From contig NC_061122.1 in the NCBI RefSeq assembly GCF_002878395.1, forward strand, positions 80,343,147-80,407,146: a stretch of 64,000 nt of DNA, in the 5' to 3' direction. This document shows, one piece after another, positions 1 to 47,385 of the stretch. The stretch is from Capsicum annuum. Its lineage: Eukaryota; Streptophyta; Magnoliopsida; Solanales; Solanaceae. The notes under the pieces are model-generated. The model was not told the DNA's origin. It worked only from the letters and a program-made list of their open reading frames with translations, and did no database searches. The translations under genes were made by a program, and so were the position numbers. How positions within the stretch are numbered: the stretch's first letter is position 1; each line of letters starts with the position of its first letter.

Positions 1-480
1 CTTATCCTCCTCATATTTTTCATTGATGGCTCTTCATAACATTTGGTCTTCTTTTGTGTTCTGCATAGCCATTTTAATTTTAAAACCTTGCTTTGCATTT
101 TTAGATCCCTGATCTTCAGACCTCCTTTTTTCCTGGTCATTATTATTGCCTTCCATTGGACTAGTTAGAAACCCTTTTTTTCCTTATTACGTTGCCACAA
201 AAAGGATCTTTGGATGCTGTCTAGTCTTTTGATGACACTAGCGGGAATGGGAGAAAAGGTTACATATGGGAAGGTAGGGCATCTAGCACTGAGTTGATGA
301 GTGTCTCTTCCTCCTAGTGACAAATATTGACATTTCCACCTAGATAGCTTCTTTTCACACCTTTCTATAACATCATTCCAAATTTCCTCTAGAGTCATGC
401 CTAGATAAGCAGTAGGCAAAGGCCCCCCATCCCCACCCAAGTATTGATGCTAAGAATTCCATGTCATGGACATCATTATA
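1..480 (-). mobile_element. L1-type LINE fragment, reverse transcriptase C-terminal part
   Basis: Minus-strand translation at 440-165 gives PTAYLGMTLEEIWNDVIERC, then KKLSRWKCQYLSLGG and a KRLDSIQRSFLWQ motif. These are the conserved end of plant L1-type ORF2 reverse transcriptase and the start of the following domain. Reading on towards base 1 gives KGGLKIRDLKMQ in another frame, so the copy is frame-shifted. It runs off the window edge. Confidence 0.75.
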
Positions 481-514
481 GGGTACAATATTATTCTTGC
501 CTAACCAATTAAAT

Positions 515-2790
515 TGCTCTATTATGATTTTTTCCTAGATTAGGTTACAATTTCATTAATCACAAGGCCAAAATCAGCCATATAAAAGCAGTATACCAGA
601 AAGTAAAGAACCTACCACACGACATGGTTCTCTACAAAAGATACCCAATCCTCTATACAACCTAACACTACATGGGAGCACCAAAAATAAATAAAGGATC
701 GGAAACTACTCCTCAACTGCCCAACAATCATTTCTACCCCTTCAGAAGCCCTCTTATTTCTCTCTGTCCAAACGATCCACATAAAAGCTAGAGGGGCATT
801 CCAAGCTCTGCTGCTTCTAGTTTTCCTGCAAGCCGACATTTCCATCATAGATCTAGGCATCAATTAAGATAAACCAAACTAGCTAAACATATACCACGAC
901 AATCTCATGGTCTGGTTGCAATGTAATAGAAGATGATCAACTTCCTTACCCATCTCCTTGCATAAGTACACCAGTTAATGCATATGACCTTACTTTTCTT
1001 TAGGTTTTCAGCCGTCAAAATCACCCCTCTAGCAGCTAACTGTAAAGAATGGATCTTGGGCCTAATTCAACCTCAAAAGCTAGCTCATGAGGGGAGGATT
1101 GTCCAAGTCTATATAAGGAGACCAATTACCCATCCCTTTTCTGATGTGGGATACTTAACACTCCCTCGCATTAACACTCCCTCGCATGTCCAAGCCTCGT
1201 TAACTTGGTGAACAAAGATTGGGATGGGCCTGGCTCTGATGCCATGTAAAGAACTCAACCTCAAAAGCCAATTCATGAGGGGAGGATTGTCCAAGTCCAT
1301 ATAAGGAGACCAATTACCTATCTCTTTTACGATGTGGGATACTTAACACTAACCTTGAGAAAAACTCACCTTCCTCAGCATCTTAGGAATCCAAACCGAC
1401 TTTACGGGGAAAGCCTTCCTTCACCAAATAAAGGACTGGATAGAAAAAACCCAATTACTCTTTAACTGCCACCCTATGGAAATAATTCGAATTGGCATCC
1501 CCCTCTTCTAACCACAATGCCCTAGATTTTTGTCTCCAGCTAATCTCTTTAGCCATCCCAAAAGCAGCTAACTCCCTATTTAAGCTCGCTTTTCTCTCTT
1601 TTGCTCTCTCCTCCAACTCCCTCCCCATTTCTAATCTTTCTAATTCCCCCACCTCATTTAAAATCTTCCTCATCTTCACCTCTACTCTCCCTAAAACTTT
1701 TCTGTTCCACACCCTTAAATCCACTTTAAGCATCTTCAGCTTTTTTCCAAGACGAAAGGATGATATCCCCTCCACGACATAGCTACTCCACCACGCCGCC
1801 ACCTTCTCTCCAAAATTCGAGGCTTCCAGCCACATATTCTCAAATTTGAACAGTGATCTTGCCCTTACTCCATCTACTACCATCTAGCAAATGGGTGAAT
1901 GGTCTGAGGTCAACCTCGGTAAAAAAACTTGAATCACACAACCTAGACTTGGGAGAAGATTCCCCTGATCTGGACCAAGTGAAATAAGCTCCTGTCAAAA
2001 GTAAATCAATAAGATAATGGTTAACAATAAACTCCGAAAATTCTTCCATGACCCTGGAAATAACCCTACAACCCACCCACCCTCTTCTCTGGAAACCTAA
2101 TAGTATTAAAATCCCCCTAGCACCCAAGGAATGTCTCATCTCCCCAATCCCTCTCCTACTTCTTTCCAAAACATCTCCTTTGAGCCTTCCCCCATAGCCC
2201 CATTTCCAAAGTTTCTAAACTTCATACTAATTATAAACTCCCCCTTCAAAATCTCCACACATTCCAACTTGCCATCATCCCACATAACTAGTATACCACC
2301 CGCGATTCCCCGAGCTGGTAGGTAATCGTACTTCACCCATCTTCCTCCCCACACACTTCTCACTATTCCATCTGTCAAAGTCTCCATTTTAGCCTCTTAT
2401 ATACATATCAAGGTTGCCTTCCATTTTCGTCTCTTATATACATATCAAGTTGCCCTTATTCTCTAAATCCTACTTTTAGGATTGCCCTTCTGTTGGGGTT
2501 GTTCATCCCCTCATGTTCCAACTAATGATTTCACTATCCATCAACAAATACTTTCCTCAACCCCCCTTTTGAACCCCTGACATCCCTTGCTCATCTCTTT
2601 ATTTCTCCTACCATACACCAACAACTTTCGCCTCCCTTCAAGCACCAAATTAGGATTGCTCTCCTCCTCCAGTCCGTTATTTTTCAACTCAATCCTCGCT
2701 CTGGCCTCTTGATCGATGGAATATAATTGATCAATAACTTTCCCCTCCATACCTTCAAAAGACACACCTAAGAACTTCCCGAAATTAGTG
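515..2790 (-). mobile_element. Degenerate L1-type LINE with internal RT deletion
   Basis: The order on the minus strand is: endonuclease and linker remnants (2390-1840, with GILILLGFQRRGWVG-like and LLTGAYFTWSR segments), an endonuclease-to-RT linker (1883-1455, ISWRQKSRALWLEEGDANSN then YFHR), a reverse-transcriptase-associated zinc-binding domain (about 1440-860) and the ORF2 end at 863-612 (WTERNKRASEG, FIYFWCSH, CIEDWVSFVENH). The reverse transcriptase core between YFHR and the zinc-binding domain is missing, so the copy is dead. A 3' tail with ATTAATGAAATT on the minus strand lies near 550. A related tail occurs at 22475-22915. A 308-bp LTR element sits inside it. Confidence 0.75.
1036..1353 (-). 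mobile_element. Small LTR retrotransposon (SMART/TRIM type) with 5-bp target duplication
   Basis: Element 1041-1348 (308 bp) is flanked by CTAAC at 1036-1040 and 1349-1353. Direct terminal repeats are 1041-1160 and 1245-1348; on the minus strand each starts TGTTAAGTATCCCAC and ends TTTACA, the canonical TG..CA. A minus-strand primer-binding site TGGCATCAGAGCCA (1231-1244) abuts the 5' LTR and fits initiator methionine tRNA, and a GCGAGGGAG purine tract precedes the other LTR at 1161-1169. The internal part is only 84 bp, too short to code, matching the known SMART class. It is inserted in the LINE zinc-binding domain. Confidence 0.85.
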
Positions 2791-3057
2791 TACTTTTCTT
2801 CTGCTCATTTGGAAAAATTCCTTTCCCCCATAATATTTTTGGCTTCCACGGAGATGTTCCCATCAATATTCGCAGCTGAATTGAAAGAAGAGATAAATCT
2901 CCCACATAAGCCTCTTTGCCAGCACAAACCCGCCAAATCTCCCCTTATCCAAAACCCCACAAGTGCCAAGGGAAAATCTGCTACCAGATCAGTGCTGTGC
3001 AGGGGTGTTCTGGCCCTTTGTAATATACATTTATTGGCTGTATCCACACTAGGATCC
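2791..3057 (-). other. Unclassified, possibly LINE 5' region
   Basis: A minus-strand open stretch of 84 codons (3059-2805) has no domain I recognise. Its position upstream of the LINE endonuclease remnant suggests the LINE ORF1 region, but this is inference only. Confidence 0.3.
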
Positions 3058-3150
3058 ATACCCTCGAATCCTAAAATTTATGTGATGAAGAATCTGACCA
3101 TTAGATCCGCACCCGTATCGGATACCTGCGCCCGAGGCTGAGCAACTTAG
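3058..3150. mobile_element. Terminal fragment of the hAT family also present at 26803-27641
   Basis: The stretch from TACCCTCGAATCC to GAGCAACTTAG aligns with the right end of the element at 26803-27641 (shared blocks ATCCGCA, TCGGATACC, CCCGAG, GCAACTTAG). The expected 8-bp flank would be ATCACGAT (3151-3158). I did not find the matching left end, so this is a truncated copy lying only 89 bp from XRN exon 1. Confidence 0.6.
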
Positions 3151-3239
3151 ATCACGATGATTGTTGTTGTTGGCATTCTTGTTTCATTATTAATATTATA
3201 TATAATTTTATATTTTTCTGATTCTTTTTCTCATTGCAG

Positions 3240-40105
<36,866 letters not shown>

Positions 40106-40270
40106 AACGGTGATATTTGAGTTATTTTGATCTTTGCTTTTCCTGTTGATAGTGAATCTCATAGACATAGTGAGAGGACTTGTCTCATATTTGTATCCTC
40201 ACATGAAGGATTTAGCTCGTCTCTTTAACATTATATATGGATGGGAAGCTCCAGCATTTTATATTTGGTT
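40106..40270 (+). other. Remaining 3' flank / 3' UTR of the XRN gene
   Basis: This AT-rich sequence runs from the XRN stop to the start of a copia LTR at 40271. No canonical AATAAA was recognised in it. Polyadenylation may use a variant signal here or lie in the inserted element. Confidence 0.5.
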
Positions 40271-40344
40271 TGTTAAAACTCACTACACTGCGATGCACAT
40301 TTCACACACAAGGCTAAGAAGCAAAGCTTCATTTGATGAAGAAG

Positions 40345-41736
40345 AAAAGTAGTTACGTTATAATATACCTAGTATATTTCCATCAAGTGGGGTTTGGGAA
40401 GGGTAAGTGTAGGCAATCCATACAACTACCTCAGAGGTGAGATAGAGAGGTAGAGAGGTGGTTATCGATAGACTCCCGACTCAAAATAAAACAATCTAGA
40501 CAAGGAGTATTAAAAGGACAAACATACAATAGAAATCAACACATCCATCAATACTATATACAAGATACACCAGGTCATACAACAAATGATACATCCTAAA
40601 CTAATATTAACCTTCTACCCTAATTCGTCTCCTCCACAACTTTCTTTCTAGGGTCATGTCCTCGGTAAGTTGGAGCTGTTCCATGACATGTCTAATCACC
40701 TCGTTCTAATATTTCTTTTGGTCTACCTCTATCTCGCTTGAAAACATTCGTAGCCAATCTCTCACACCTTAGCATAGGGGCATCTGTGCCCCTTATCACA
40801 TGATCGAACCATCTTAACCTCGCTTCCCTCATCTTGGCTTCTACCGAGCCCACTTTCACCTCTCGAATAACCTCATTTCTAATTCTATCTTTCCTACTAC
40901 ACTTACACATTTATTGAAACATTCTCATCTCCGCCTTCTTCATTTTGTGGATGCGGGCCTTCTTTATAGGCCAACACTCTGTCCTATATAACAAAAACGG
41001 TCTAATCACTACGCTGTAGAACTTGCCTTTTAAGTTTAAGAGGCATCTTTTCGTCACACAAGATTTTAGAGGTGAGCCTCCATTTCGTCAATCTGATAAG
41101 TGACATCTTCGTTAATCTCTTTGTTTCGTGGAATCATAGATCTCAGATACTTGAATCTATCTCTCTTATGATAAAATGAGTGTCAAGCTTAACAACCACA
41201 TTGGACTCGTGAGACACCTCGTTGAAAATATTTTGTCTTGGACCTACTTAACTTAAACCCTTTAGACTTAAGGATTTTCCTCCAAACCTCCAATTTAACA
41301 TTAACTCCACTATGTGTCTCATCAATCAAGACCACATCATCCGCAAAAAGCAAACAATAAGATACCTCACCTTGAATTTGCTGTATTAAAATGTCCATCA
41401 CCAAGACAAAAAGAAACGGACTAAGCGCAATCCTTGGTGTAACCCCATCAAGACGGAAAAGTGCTCCGAGTCCCTTCCCCCAATCCTAACCCGAGCTTGG
41501 CTCCACCATACATATCCTTAATTACCCTAACATATACTATAGGTACACCTTTAGCCTCCAAACACCTCCAAAGAACCTCCCTGGGAATTCTATTATAGGT
41601 CTTCTCTAAGTTGCTAAACGCCAAGTGCAAATCCTTCTTCCTTTCCCTATACTACTCCACCAATCTCCTAATGAGATGGATGGTTTCAGTAGTCGAGCGT
41701 TCTGGCATAAATTCGAAACAATTTTCAAAAATAGTT
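40345..41736 (-). mobile_element. RTE-type LINE, 5'-truncated, in the copia 3' LTR
   Basis: Body 40355-41726; flanks AAAAGTAGTT and AAAAATAGTT (40345-40354, 41727-41736). The intact order is visible at 62990 (AAAAGTAGTTCCATTG). Minus-strand ORF2 pieces: 41630-41448 ([20 protein letters not shown]), 41404-41189 ([19 protein letters not shown] with the FADD active-site motif) and 40910-40692 ([20 protein letters not shown]). The 3' tail at 40370-40470 has the family's GTGGGGTTTGGGAAGGGTAA text. Confidence 0.88.
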
Positions 41737-43113
41737 TCATTGATAGGGAAAAGTTAGTTACAATGAGACTGCTAGGCTGAGTATTTGTAGACTCACATGA
41801 GTCTCACATGAGCTTCTAGAATTTTCTAAAACTACCTCTAACAACTTGTGCAACTTCCTAACTAATTGACTTGCTTGACTTAACTAACAAATTAAAATGT
41901 GAACAGTAAATCAATGAAATAGTAAAAACTGTTTCAATGTAACAGTGAAGCTAACTCTATAATGTGTATTTTAACATCGATGTTAAGCACACCAAGCTTG
42001 TCTAAAAGATGAAAATGTTGATCTTGATTCAAGATTTTGGTAAGAATATCTGCAATTTGATGATTTATGGGAACATACAATGTCTGTACAAGCCTTTTCT
42101 TGATTTTGCATCTTATAAAGTGATAATTAATCTCAATATGTTGTCCTTTTATGAGAAATATGATTGGTTGTCTTGTTGAATTGCAGACTTACTATTACTG
42201 AAGACTGTAATAGGCTTGTTAATAGGAATATTTAGTTCTATAAATAGACCTGTCAACCATGTGATTTCTGTTAAGGTTGAAGCCATGCTTCTAAATTTTA
42301 CTTCAGTTGAGCTTCTAGATACAGTGTGTTGTCTCTTGGACTTTCAGGATATCAAGGAATTACCAAAATGCACCATATAACCTGTAACATATCTTCTTAT
42401 GTATGGAGATGCAACTCAGTCTGAATAACACCAACATACAAAGTTTGTCGTAGGTTGAGCCTTGAGCCAACACCCTAACCTACAATTCCTTTTAAGTACC
42501 TTACCACCCTGTTAGCAACTTCCGAATGAGACTGACATGACCCAAAATTGGGCCTTGTCGTATGGGCATCTCAATCCCAACATGAGCTGGAGATCGCCCC
42601 ATTAATCTAACCTAACCATCATGTCAATCCACAAGTGTCAGAGAAACTCCGACTATATATCAAAATAGCGTAACAAAACTAGTAATCATAACTTAGACAA
42701 TGTCTAAATATTTCATTTACATCAGCATACTAACCAACATACCCAAGTCTACAGTCATCCACAAGCCTCTACAAATTTGATGTCTAAATATGTCAGGATA
42801 AGCCTCCAACAATAGCCAAACCAACTCTAAATAAGTCTATGACCAAAGATAAGAGACTCTGAAATATATGCCTTCTTATATAGGGAAGATCACCACTTCA
42901 AGTCAACACATGATCTGCTTCAATCACCTAGTCCACTGCGCAGGAAGAGAAGAAGAAGCTCTAACCCCTATGTCGTGTGGGGACAGCGTCTGAAGACGGT
43001 TAGCGGTTGGAACGCTAGCATGTAACTCAAGGATAAGGATAAAAAATAGTCATCATTCAAAATCAATTCAAATCATCATATTCAACCACATTCATATTCA
43101 TGGGCATGGATGT

Positions 43114-43115
<2 letters not shown>

Positions 43116-43171
<56 letters not shown>
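43116..43171. repeat. (AT)28 microsatellite
   Basis: An uninterrupted alternating AT tract of about 56 bp inside the gypsy solo LTR. Confidence 0.95.
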
Positions 43172-43173
<2 letters not shown>

Positions 43174-43289
43174 CATATCATAACGTGCCAAAGGAAACAA
43201 GACTTAACAAGCATCCTTGATGCATTCAATCATGAGCCATGAAGTAGAGGACTCCGACCTTCCAAACTTATAGATTCGAACGTTTCTTA

Positions 43290-43520
43290 TTAGACAGGGG
43301 ACTTTAACCACATACATTTTCATTAGGCAAGGGATTTTAACCACAAGCCATTTCGATGGGAAAGGGACTTTAACCTCAAGCCGTATTAGATAAGGGACTC
43401 TAACTACAAACTTACGTACTTAGGCAAGGGAATCTAACCTAAAGCAATCTCATTAAGCAAGGGACTCAAACCACAAGACACTTTAATAAGAAAGAGACTC
43501 TAACCACAAGCCGTTGTGAC
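43290..43520. repeat. Degenerate ~45-bp repeat array in the solo LTR
   Basis: Repeats of the form AGGCAAGGGACTCTAACCAC then AAGC.. recur about five times. A related GGGAATCCC-type array occurs at 61250-61400 in the sister LTR. Confidence 0.65.
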
Positions 43521-44499
43521 TATCATTAGTCGACATTGGGTCTCTAACCCTTTGTCCATACATCGTAATTTATTCACTTCAACACTTAGGGACTCTAGCC
43601 CATTTAACCAATTCAGCAATATATATGACCACGAGGTCTTCATGGAGCCATTTATCAATCAAACACTTTTAATAAGCCAATGCCTTAATTCAATTCATCA
43701 TTCAATTCAATTTATGGTCATCAAGACTTTTACAAACCCATCATTCTTCATTAGCAATCTTATACCACACTTTAGTTCAAACACACTTCAATTTCATGTT
43801 TAGGGACTTTAACCCCCTTTTAGCCATCAAACCAACAAGGTCATCAATTAACTAATAACATGGCTAACATTGCCTTTACAATACCATTTACCAACCACTC
43901 ATACTTATTGGGCCATTTCCTTAGTTCAAAACATCATTAACATATGATTAGATATTTCACTTAGACCTTTTCACAAAAACCTTGTGTGCATGCCTTTACC
44001 AAGGCCAAAATTAAAGTAGAAATCATCAATAATATTAGGGTTACTCAAGACCCATTTGTTAAACCACAAACAACAGGAATCCACATATGAAAATCATTAC
44101 CAACATTATGTGAAAACACAAATCTAAGCAAGAACAAACATTACTTATCATTAGGCAACAAAACTCTTATCATTTGATTTTAAAATCACCATTTACAAAT
44201 AATAATCCAGGTTTAAAGTACATGGTTTTTGAGTTAATAAGAAGGGAAAGAGTCACATGCCTTAAACAAGATGATCCACCAAGAAACTGGACTCCTCTTT
44301 GCCTCTAGATTAACACCCCTTGGAATCTTAGCTTCAATCTTGAGGGAGAAATCTTTGAGAGGATTTTTTTGTGTTTTGATCTTGTAATTGTAAAGAATGA
44401 AGGGCCAAAAGATGTTATATATTGAGGGTTTTTAAGGGTTTTGGGGTAAGAAAATGTCCATAAAGCCTTTGCTCAAAAGCTAAAAATTTTCTTCCCAGG

Positions 44500-44870
44500 T
44501 GGGTACGACTCACTTAAGTAAATCGTACCCTAGGGTACGAGTGGTACCCTAACTCGTACCCTAGGCCTTCATAAGGACCCCTACACTAACCAAGGTAAGA
44601 CCACACACCCTTGACTCATACCCAAGGGTGCGAATAGTACCCTAAATCATACTCACAAACCCTACCCACAATAGTGTCAACTAGGCCAAGTGCCAAACAT
44701 CACACGACTTAGCTTGGTATGACTCGTACACTAATATACGACCATGAGGAGGTGAAGTCGTATCTTAGATAGTGTGTAACCCCTACCACACTACCTAGGA
44801 TACGAGAGGGGTCACTAAGTCATATTCCAAGAGTATAATTGGTACCCTAAGTCGTACCTAGTCTAGAAGC
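44500..44870. repeat. Reiterated palindromic motif in the gypsy solo LTR
   Basis: TCGTACCCTAGGGTACGA at 44523-44540 is a perfect 18-bp palindrome. Single arms (TCGTACCCT, GGTACGA and one-base variants) recur around it at least ten times. Confidence 0.8.
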
Positions 44871-45009
44871 TTCAGTTAAAGAGATTTTACTAAGGGTCCA
44901 AAGCTTTGGTGTTTCAGAGACCTTTTAGGCTGTTGCATGAATTGACTTAAGGCCTGCACAACATAGCTAATATCTGGTCTGGTTATGGTTGCATACATTA
45001 ACTTCCAAT

Positions 45010-45820
45010 CGGTCTTTCATAAGAAGTAATGTCTTTGAGAACAACATCACCTGTGACACTTGCCGCTTTATCAAACTCAACTAAGGCCAACGTGGCATTT
45101 GTCTCTAGTGAAGTAGGAGCTGGTTTAGCATCAGACAATCCTGTATCTAAAATAAGCTCTAAAATATATTTTCTCTAGTTCAATATGACTCCATTTGCAG
45201 ACCTCAACACTTCAATTCCTAGAAAATATTTGAGTTCTCCTAGATCCTTGGTTTGAACTTCTGATGTAGGATTCCTTTTGCTTTATTTATCATACAACAT
45301 TGCCACCAGTAATGAGAAGATCATCCACATATACAAAGACCACAACCATTCCTTGTTTCTTTTTTCAAAGAGAACAGAGCATAGTCATATGTGCTCTGAG
45401 TAAAGCCTGCATGAAGCAAGGTTGTAGTAAACTTGATGTTCCACTGTCTTGAAGATTTTTGAGTCCATATAAGGACTTAATTAATCTGCAAACCTTCTTT
45501 TTCCCTTGTTCTTTAAAATTATCTGGCATTTTCATGTAGACCTCTTCATCTAGATCACCTTGTAGGAAAACATTGTAGACATCTATTTGGTACATACCAC
45601 CCTTTTGAATCTGCCAAGTAATGACACACCTAACAATAACCATCTTAGCCATAGGGGAAAAAGTATCACGATAGTCCAACCCTTCTTGTTGACTATATCC
45701 CTTGGCTACTAATCTTGTCTTAAACCTCTCCACCCCTCCATGAGATTTGTATTTAATGTTGTACACCCATTTTGATCCCATGATATTCTTATCTTGAGGC
45801 ATATCAATTTCATGACCCAA
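45010..45820 (-). pseudogene. Copia reverse transcriptase, broken
   Basis: Open at 45820-45365: NIMGSKWVYNIKYKSHGGVE, then RLVAKGYSQQEGLDYRDTFS and a VYMKMPDNFKEQGKKKVCRL block. After a frame break a VYVDDLLITG-type active site is readable near 45320. It is the continuation of 57193-58026 across the gypsy insertion. LYGLK is followed by a frameshift, so it is inactive. Confidence 0.85.
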
Positions 45821-47385
45821 AAACTAAAGGTCATGATGAAACTTGTCACGGAAAGCCTTAACAAGTAAGCCTATTATCCAAACTGATATAAAATGAAAGA
45901 TAATATCAAAATTCAAGGCAAAAATTTTAGAGAAGATTTGAACCACATAAATGTAATAAACGCGGAGATGTATAAAAGCATAAGAACTAACTAATACAAC
46001 TCGAATGTCAAAATACATAAGATATCCAAAAAGAAGTAACTTTGTCTCTGAATACAAATAAAGCCATAGTTTAGATGGGTAAAGGTAGAAGCAAACTCCA
46101 GATGCATAGATCAATTTCTACCTTGAATGGGCTCTTAAGTATCGCCCGAATTAACAACTGTGAGACATACTTGTACCTAGATCTGCACCCAAAGGGCGCA
46201 GTAGGGAGAGTTTCCATTTGTACTCAGTAGGTATCATAGGCCGACTAAGTAAATTAGAAAATAAAGCATGTAAACATAAACTATGGGCAAGTCATCTGTA
46301 ATCAGAAAATGTCCTAAACAGTAGCCCACACTGTCTTCACTTACAACTCTAATATATACACTTATATCAACTACAGGTAGAGAAAAGAAGAGTAAATATA
46401 CTCGTGCATCAAATACAAGTATGGGAAGATAAAAAAAATGAATAGATACCAAGTCAAAGTCAGAAATACATTCACAAAAAAAACACAATATATGAAGTGC
46501 AATAAAGATGATTATGATGGCATTGGACGAGGTTGTCGCACAACCTCCGCATACACCTATTGAGTTATGCTCTCGAGGTAGGACCCATGGAGGGTTCATC
46601 AAACCATACACAACCAATATCGAATATCAATATCCATATCTCCTCTGGCACATACATCGTAGAGGGTTTTAAGATGTCACATTTTGTGTCAGAAATAGCC
46701 AGAATTTTCAGTATTTCCACAGTGGTACCAATGTTTTATAAAAGAATCTGATATGAGGATGTAATGCTCACAATTAACCAAATTGAGAATATCCAATATC
46801 CAACCAATATACCAACCAGGTGAGCCAAAAATCCTCTTAAATCAAATAACCATCCATGATCCGATATAGTTTAGCATCCATCAAGTGAAACATGAAAGAT
46901 AATTTCATAGATACCACATAAATCTCAAAATTTAGGTTTTTTCCCACCAAAAAGAGTAAAACCTGACTTGCATATAACAATACTAGGATACAACATCATA
47001 TAAAGACCCCATACGGTCACACATATAGCAAATACTGTCTCAAGATCACCAAATAATATTCACATAGCCCCCCAACGGGCACGTGAATCACCTAACACAT
47101 TTTCCATGATACAACCCTATACCCATAGCATGCTTTTACATTATTGTTAACTACCAACCCATTCTGAAGAAAGTTAAGCCATAACCTATCTCGAATGCTG
47201 AAAACCTGTTTGAAAAGCCTTCAATCTGGAGCTTTCTCTTCACGAATAGACCTAGAATCAACTAAAACATGCAAATATATAATCTATGCATCAAAGAAAG
47301 CCAAATGACACACATATTGTCTGCTTTCAAATTGGAATCAAAACGAACCCTCAAAATAGGTTTTCCAAAAAGAAGGGTACAATTA

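Larger units (their letters stand above)
42528..44921 (-). mobile_element. Solo LTR of a gypsy family, 2384 bp, with perfect 5-bp duplication
   Basis: LTR 42533-44916 between GAGAC (42528-42532) and GAGAC (44917-44921). On the plus strand it starts TGACATGACCC and ends GTGTTTCA, i.e. TG..CA. Removing it rejoins the copia frame PKRSHSE. It contains an (AT)n tract, many TTAACCACAAG-type repeats at 43300-43520, and a reiterated TCGTACCCT/AGGGTACGA motif at 44500-44870. It is homologous in reverse to 60061-62639. Confidence 0.88.

Noticed and set aside
1492..1782. Plus-strand 96-codon serine-rich open frame
   Set aside because: It is the antisense shadow of the LINE linker coding at 1883-1455.
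40134..40352. 72-codon plus-strand frame after the XRN stop
   Set aside because: It begins in the XRN 3' flank and ends in a copia LTR; it has no recognisable domain.
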